From Alphaproteobacteria bacterium (GTDB lineage Bacteria > Pseudomonadota > Alphaproteobacteria > UBA9219), in assembly GCA_028708035.1 (NCBI GenBank), contig JAQVZU010000008.1:1-38630 (forward strand): a stretch of DNA of 38,630 nt. Reading direction: 5' to 3'. The position numbers were made by a program, and so were the translations under genes. The notes under the pieces were generated by a model. The model did no database searches. It saw nothing but the letters and a program-made list of their open reading frames with translations, and was not told where the DNA came from. Within the stretch, counting starts at the first letter, position 1; the number at the start of each line of letters is the position of its first letter. Positions 34,264-38,630 of the stretch are shown here, one piece after another.

Positions 34264-34953
34264 TTAAAAGCAGTTGTTGAGCACGGTCCCAATAACGTTC
34301 GCTCCTTTTAGAGACTCGAGGCAGCGCTTCAGATCCTCGGCCTTCGTCATGCCTTCGCGAACGATAACCAGAACAGCGTCAATCTGGGGAAGAAAGGCGA
34401 TTGGGTCGTCCTGTGCAAGCACTGGGGGCATGTCATAGATGACGATGCGGTCGGGATACCGCGTTTTGACTTCACGCGCCAGAGAGATCATCTTTGGCGA
34501 ACTCAAAAGCTCGGACGAACTTTCAAGCGGCAAGCCTGCGGGAAGCACGTTAAGGCGCTCGAACGATGGCCGGGTAAGACAATCTTTCAACGGAACGTCT
34601 TTGAGGAGATGATCGGTAAGCCCAGCCTGCGGACGCAAGTTCAGATACTCGTGAACGCTCGGCTTCCTTAAATCGAGATCCACAAGCAAAACGGATTGCT
34701 TGAGATCGAGCGCGATGCTGATGCCGAGATTCAACGCGACCGTCGTCTTGCCGTCGCCGTAATGCGGGCTTGTAATCGCGAGCGCTTTGAACCCGGAAGC
34801 GTTCATGATCTGGAGCACCTTGGCCCGAAGCTGCCGATAAACATCGGCTTCGGGACAGCGGGTCTTGTGCGCGACAATGCGATGCCGCTCGAGGTGCGTT
34901 TCGGCATTCTCCGCCGCGCATGGTTTTTCCAGCGCTTTTTCAAGCCTGTCCAT
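34264..34953 (-). CDS. CpsD/CapB-like tyrosine-kinase-family ATPase
   Basis: A 229-residue MinD-like ATPase that partners a chain-length protein in polysaccharide export. Walker A GDGKTT lies at about 66-71 (SPHYGDGKTTVALNL), Walker A' VDLDLRKP at about 91-98, and Walker B VIYDMPP at about 171-177. The N-terminus has the BY-kinase-style EADVYRQLRAKVL. There is no C-terminal Tyr cluster; the chain ends GTVLNNCF, so autophosphorylation as in CpsD is doubtful. The start overlaps the upstream stop by one base (TAATG), so it is coupled to the Wzz-like gene. It fits the kinase of an XrtA/PEP-CTERM-type locus. Confidence 0.82.
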   Translation of the reverse strand: MDRLEKALEKPCAAENAETHLERHRIVAHKTRCPEADVYRQLRAKVLQIMNASGFKALAITSPHYGDGKTTVALNLGISIALDLKQSVLLVDLDLRKPSVHEYLNLRPQAGLTDHLLKDVPLKDCLTRPSFERLNVLPAGLPLESSSELLSSPKMISLAREVKTRYPDRIVIYDMPPVLAQDDPIAFLPQIDAVLVIVREGMTKAEDLKRCLESLKGANVIGTVLNNCF

Positions 34954-36671
34954 TATGCTCTTCTCCGGCTGCGCTTTTTGACCAATTCTTCGATGCGTTT
35001 GCGAATGCGCTCGCAATATGGCGCAAATCTTTTCGCCAGCAGTATTTCCTGCCGTTTCAGGCGCGCACGCCAAGAACGCTCGTATTCCTCGCGGGTTCGG
35101 ATGTGCGGAATGGCGACAAGAGGTTCAGCGCCAACGACCGTCTCCACGACATGAAGCCCGACAAGTCCCCCCGAAACAACCTGCGCGGCGGTCACAGCCG
35201 CAAGCCCCAGCACAATCGACGCCATCAAACCGCCCAGGGCAAGCACCGAACGCGATGGACTTGTTTTGATTGGCAATTCGGGCGGGTTAATAAGCGTCAG
35301 ATTTCCGCCCCTTTGGTCCTTCTGCATCTGTTCGCTCATGTCCGCGACAAGCTGCTTGGCTTTTAGCTCGCGGTATCGAATCTGGGCGTTTTCATAGTCG
35401 CGCGTAAGAGATGCCAGCTTTTGCTGCGCTTCAGGATTTTGAATGAGCGCTTTCTGATATTTGTCGATCTGAGCCTGAAGTTCGGAGCGCTGGCGCAACA
35501 AAGCTTTGCGTTGTTCTTCGGAGGATCTCATTTGCGCCGCAAACTGAAGATACACGGGATTATCGGCGTCAGGCACAATGCCGAAGTTATTTGTCGGTTC
35601 TCTCTGTTGCGCTAGCTGAAATTCAAGCCTTTGCAGCTTGGCCTTCAGCGAAGCAACATCCGGATGTTCGGAACCGTAGTTTTTTTCCGCCTCCTCAAGC
35701 TTCGCGCGCGCATCGATAATCTGCGATTTCAGTTCAGCCGCCAGCGGCAGCGTTTGCACGCCCTGCGCTTTTATGCCCTCCATCTTGCGCCTGATTTTGA
35801 GAACATCCGGATGGTTCGGGCCGTATTGGGATGTCAAACTTGCGTATTCGGATTGAAGAGCCTTCAGCTGAACCGAAGGTGTCGTGAGAACCTGCCCGTT
35901 GACAAGTAATCTCGAATACGGATCGATGGCGGCCAATTGGCCGCGCAGCACACCCAAAGAGCCTTCGTTCGCCGCGATCCGGCTGTCGAGATTCTGCATG
36001 TTCAAGATAAGCTGCGCAACGATCTGCTGATTAAAGGCAAGATTTTCGGGGCGCGTCACGCCTTGTTCTTTCTGGAAATCGGCGATGTTCTTTTCCTGCT
36101 CATTTAGAGATTTTTCGAGGCCCTCGATTTGCTTGCCGAGAAATGCCGACGTCTCTTCGGCCTCTGTTTGCCTTTGCTTCAGATCTTCGTCGATAAAACG
36201 GGAGACAAGCTCGTCCATAACCTGCTGCGCTTTAAGCGGGTCGGAATAATCGAAGCTCAAGATAAACGCGATAGCAGAGATGGCTTCCTTTGCCGCGGAC
36301 GGATGTGCGACCGAACCGCGCACGAGATCGAGCTTGATCTTGTCGGCCATGTTTCTCGCGACGAAAGTGGGTGCGGCCTTCGCTCTGCCCGGATATAGGT
36401 CGAACTTTGTTATGATCCCGGCGAGCGACGAAGTCGAAAGAACTTTCTGCTGCAACATGCTGATGCGCCGGTCGGCAAGAGCCTCCCGTTGCGCAATGGC
36501 TTCTGCCGAAATTTTGGGCTGCTCGATCTGAACGGTCGCGGTCGCTCTGTAGTTGGACCAAGACAGAACAAAAACCGCGAAGAACGCCCATGCGGTAAGA
36601 GTCGTCCTCATAAACAGCGTTTTCCATCGCCGCATAAGGACAAGGCAATCGTTAAAAGTCAGTTCTTCCAT
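34953..36671 (-). CDS. Wzz/GumC-type polysaccharide chain-length protein
   Basis: A 572-residue inner-membrane protein. The N-terminal membrane segment is at about 24-40 (TTLTAWAFFAVFVLSWSNYR). A long coiled-coil periplasmic part lies at about 150-440 (EEAEKNYGSEHPDVASLKAK and ANEGSLGVLRGQLAAIDPYS). A second membrane segment (SVLALGGLMASIVLGLAAVT) and a basic cytoplasmic tail follow. Such proteins control polymer length with a cognate tyrosine kinase, encoded here by the next gene. ATG 36671 is chosen because AGAAG precedes it; an in-frame start at 36722 would overlap the barrel gene. The second of four genes would be the barrel, with a gap of 28 bases. Confidence 0.84.
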   Translation of the reverse strand: MEELTFNDCLVLMRRWKTLFMRTTLTAWAFFAVFVLSWSNYRATATVQIEQPKISAEAIAQREALADRRISMLQQKVLSTSSLAGIITKFDLYPGRAKAAPTFVARNMADKIKLDLVRGSVAHPSAAKEAISAIAFILSFDYSDPLKAQQVMDELVSRFIDEDLKQRQTEAEETSAFLGKQIEGLEKSLNEQEKNIADFQKEQGVTRPENLAFNQQIVAQLILNMQNLDSRIAANEGSLGVLRGQLAAIDPYSRLLVNGQVLTTPSVQLKALQSEYASLTSQYGPNHPDVLKIRRKMEGIKAQGVQTLPLAAELKSQIIDARAKLEEAEKNYGSEHPDVASLKAKLQRLEFQLAQQREPTNNFGIVPDADNPVYLQFAAQMRSSEEQRKALLRQRSELQAQIDKYQKALIQNPEAQQKLASLTRDYENAQIRYRELKAKQLVADMSEQMQKDQRGGNLTLINPPELPIKTSPSRSVLALGGLMASIVLGLAAVTAAQVVSGGLVGLHVVETVVGAEPLVAIPHIRTREEYERSWRARLKRQEILLAKRFAPYCERIRKRIEELVKKRSRRRA

Positions 36672-36699
36672 GCTTCTAATTCCATTGGAAAGGATGGGC

Positions 36700-37887
36700 C
36701 TAATCTCCAAGCCCCAAGGCATCCGGACGATAGACCAAGCCCGCCATAAAAATGCTGCCAGTCGCGTTTTTTTCCTGATTCTTCAAAGTTTCGTATCGGT
36801 ACCGGCAATCGGCTGTTACATCTACTGTCGGCGTCAGATGGTAAGCTATTCCTCCGTGCATCTCCGACAACGATTCCAGATCGCCCGTCGAAGCGCGCGA
36901 ATACTCGGCGGTCAAGTAGGACATGCCGCCGACAAGCGACAAAACAGGGTTCAGGCGGTGCGTGGCTGAAATAGAAAGAGCACTTTGAAGCGCATCCGAG
37001 CCGTTGCCATAGGCATTCTGCAACCGCGATGCCGCAAGATTTATTCGGTCTTGTTGCCCCTCGAAGGTCAACCCGCCCGAAAAAACAAAGGATGGTTTCC
37101 AGTTACCGACCGGAGCGCCGTAACTGTATTCGCGGCTGGCTTGCGCGCCGACCGATGCGGTGGCTTTAAGCCGTTCGGAAAAAGTCCGCAGCCAGCCGAC
37201 TGTCGGCGATAAGGTCAGAACTTTGGTTCCGCTTTCGCGCGTGGCCCTGTATTGCCTTGCTTGAAATGTAAGAACGCCCGAGTTGAGCGGATCGAACTGA
37301 TGCGTGTACGACGGCGAGACGGTAAAAATCATGTAATTGGTGAAATCCCTAAGGTCATATTGCGACCTGAAGACGGAACCCGAAAGTGAGATTGCGCCTG
37401 TCTGAGTGGGGGAAAAAGAAAGCGCCGGAGACGCGAAGAGGCCGACATGTCTCGAGACGACCGGTCTGATGCCGTAGTTAGCCGGTTCGCTTGTTCGCGT
37501 GCTGTCATAATCGCCGGAACCTTGCACCTCAAACCGCCAGCGTTCGCTCTTTCTTAAATACCCGCCATTGGCGTGGAAATCGGTCGTGTTGAACGCCGAT
37601 TGATTGAACAAATTTTGATCGATCCTTCCGCCAAGCTTTATTTGTGAGACTGGCGTCGCGCTGGCGAAAGCCAATCCCGGCGATGTGGTGGAGCCCCAAA
37701 GCGATCTAGCTCCATCTACGACCATCAACGGGTTTGTATTATAGGAAAACACCTGTTTGATCGTCGCCTGAAGGTTCCTGTTCGATGTAACTTCCTGCGC
37801 GTGTGCAACAGTTAGCCATCCTCCGGCAACAATGCAGAGCGCCAAAAAAATCTGCCCGAATGATCCAACGCGGCGTTCCAATAACAT
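36700..37887 (-). CDS. outer-membrane beta-barrel protein of the exopolysaccharide locus
   Basis: A 395-residue protein. The signal peptide spans about 1-30 (FGQIFLALCIVAGGWLTVAH). It consists of many alternating aromatic/hydrophobic strands typical of a barrel (AISLSGSVFRSQYDLRDF, SYTHQFDPLNSGVLTFQA, SATHRLNPVLSLVGGMSY, GSIFMAGLVYRPDALGLGD). Similar barrels occur in exopolysaccharide loci, including the PEP-CTERM-associated outer-membrane proteins. Its likely role is polymer passage or assembly, by context. It starts 3 bases after the export gene's stop. Confidence 0.75.
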   Translation of the reverse strand: MLLERRVGSFGQIFLALCIVAGGWLTVAHAQEVTSNRNLQATIKQVFSYNTNPLMVVDGARSLWGSTTSPGLAFASATPVSQIKLGGRIDQNLFNQSAFNTTDFHANGGYLRKSERWRFEVQGSGDYDSTRTSEPANYGIRPVVSRHVGLFASPALSFSPTQTGAISLSGSVFRSQYDLRDFTNYMIFTVSPSYTHQFDPLNSGVLTFQARQYRATRESGTKVLTLSPTVGWLRTFSERLKATASVGAQASREYSYGAPVGNWKPSFVFSGGLTFEGQQDRINLAASRLQNAYGNGSDALQSALSISATHRLNPVLSLVGGMSYLTAEYSRASTGDLESLSEMHGGIAYHLTPTVDVTADCRYRYETLKNQEKNATGSIFMAGLVYRPDALGLGD

Positions 37888-37890
37888 GAT

Positions 37891-38466
37891 TTAAAACAAA
37901 CCAGCTGTTGGAACGATGACGACGTCTCCGGAGCGCAAGACAATGTCCTTGTCAAGATGATCGCCGGAAACAATGTCAGCGTAAGGAATTTTGATAGACT
38001 CGTCGCCATTATCGCCATGGCGCATAACATTGATCTTGCTCTGGCTCGCAAACGGCGTCAGCCCGCCCGCCTGGCTTAAGGCCTGCATCACCGTCGTGCG
38101 GCGACCGATAACGATTTCCCCAGGCTTTGCCACCTGCCCGATGACATTGATGGTATGTCCCAGAGCGGCTTTAACGGCGACGGTCACAGAGGCATCCGGA
38201 ATAAGCTCTTTAAGCTTGAACTTTATATCGGCCTGAAGCTCTGCCGACGTTTTGCCTTGGGCCTTGATCGTGCCGATCAGTGGAAAAGTAATATCGCCGC
38301 CCGGAAGCACAAGCACCTCGCGGTCCAACCCGTCTTCCTTCCAAACGGTAATCTGAAGAACGTCTCCGCCGATGATCGTAAACGGAGGCTCATCAATTGC
38401 AGCGACCGATTGCCAAGCCGTTAATCCGGAAAAAAATATACCCAACAAAACCAAAGCCCTTACCAT
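37891..38466 (-). CDS. polysaccharide export protein (Wza/KpsD-like)
   Basis: A 191-residue protein. A signal peptide covers about 1-22 (ALVLLGIFFSGLTAWQSVAA) with no lipobox Cys, so it is not an obvious lipoprotein. A poly-export domain (about 28-100: DVLQITVWKEDGLDREVLVL, PLIGTIKAQGKTSAELQADI) is followed by one SLBB unit (INVIGQVAKPGEIVIGRRTT, then ALSQAGGLTPFAS). It is shorter than Wza (about 360) and resembles the export proteins of XrtA-type loci. It is the first gene of the four-gene minus-strand operon. ATG 38466 is preferred over upstream in-frame starts because the signal peptide begins there. Confidence 0.85.
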   Translation of the reverse strand: MVRALVLLGIFFSGLTAWQSVAAIDEPPFTIIGGDVLQITVWKEDGLDREVLVLPGGDITFPLIGTIKAQGKTSAELQADIKFKLKELIPDASVTVAVKAALGHTINVIGQVAKPGEIVIGRRTTVMQALSQAGGLTPFASQSKINVMRHGDNGDESIKIPYADIVSGDHLDKDIVLRSGDVVIVPTAGLF

Positions 38467-38598
38467 GACGACCCGCTCTGCGAAAAATGCGCGAATTATA
38501 AGGATTTTTACATGATTGGCAAGCGGATACCCCCGTTTTTTTAGTGATTTTCTGAACCGAATCTTGCAGCCATGCCCATATCCAAGGTAAAAAATACG

Positions 38599-38630
38599 AT
38601 GTTCGAGAACTTCTATCACCTACGGCAAAT
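38599..38630 (+). CDS. start of an ExeA-like/XrtA-locus AAA ATPase (3' partial)
   Basis: From ATG 38599 only MFENFYHLRQ is visible before the window ends. That matches the conserved start of the ExeA/GspA-type ATPase carried in PEP-CTERM/XrtA exopolysaccharide loci (M-Y/F-E-x-F-Y-x-L-R). It is divergent from the export operon, as is common there. AAGG lies upstream at an overlong distance. The identification rests on ten residues. Confidence 0.45.
   Translation, partial: MFENFYHLRQ

Noticed and set aside
1..38630. CRISPR array
   Set aside because: No evenly spaced identical short repeats were seen; the repeats at 1402-2190 are long and diverged, and the REP units are scattered.

Overview
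The window looks like chromosome of an alphaproteobacterium, probably an uncultivated lineage. The support is the alpha-type SspB adaptor, the long two-module dCTP deaminase, an AspRS of the non-discriminating kind, and the gene set scpA/scpB, murJ, nrdR, ribE and hemW. No genus can be named from the sequence alone. Short REP-like palindromes recur between host genes from about 10.7 kb to 28.5 kb.

Region 1 (1-5.2 kb) is a small mobilizable accessory island: the tail of an unknown gene, an AlpA/excisionase-like HTH protein, a ribbon-helix-helix plus coiled-coil accessory protein, about 1.27 kb of degenerate repeats with a candidate oriT, a MobP/VirD2-type relaxase with a DUF3363-like C-terminus, and a second small AlpA-like protein. 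It abuts the 3' side of a tRNA-Glu gene. No integrase or type IV secretion gene is visible.

Region 2 (5.2-8.7 kb) holds tRNA-Glu(CTC), sspB, an intergenic stretch with four successive hairpins (candidate structured RNA), a stress-type repeat protein, an RcnB-like secreted protein and a purM whose sequence resembles the Bacteroidetes form. Region 3 (8.7-10.7 kb) is a two-gene phage structural remnant. Region 4 (11-16.6 kb) carries a DegP/DegQ-type protease, two TPM-domain proteins with lemA, a hotdog thioesterase, an orphan small protein and a BON-domain protein.

Region 5 (16.6-18.6 kb) is a reduced NHEJ operon. Ku keeps only its N-terminus and a basic tail; the LigD-like protein keeps the phosphoesterase and polymerase domains but has no ligase domain. 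Region 6 (18.6-33.4 kb) is mostly housekeeping: manC, tRNA-Tyr, rlmB, a His-rich exported protein, aspS, dcd, a duplicated-domain Cys-rich protein of unknown function, a periplasmic rhodanese, scpB-scpA, a prepilin peptidase overlapping murJ, and nrdR-ribE-hemW.

Region 7 (34.2-38.63 kb) is an exopolysaccharide export/assembly operon on the minus strand (export protein, outer-membrane barrel, Wzz/GumC-type protein, CpsD-like kinase). Diverging from it at the right edge are the first codons of what looks like an ExeA/XrtA-locus ATPase. ManC at 18.6-20.0 kb could supply GDP-mannose to such a polymer.
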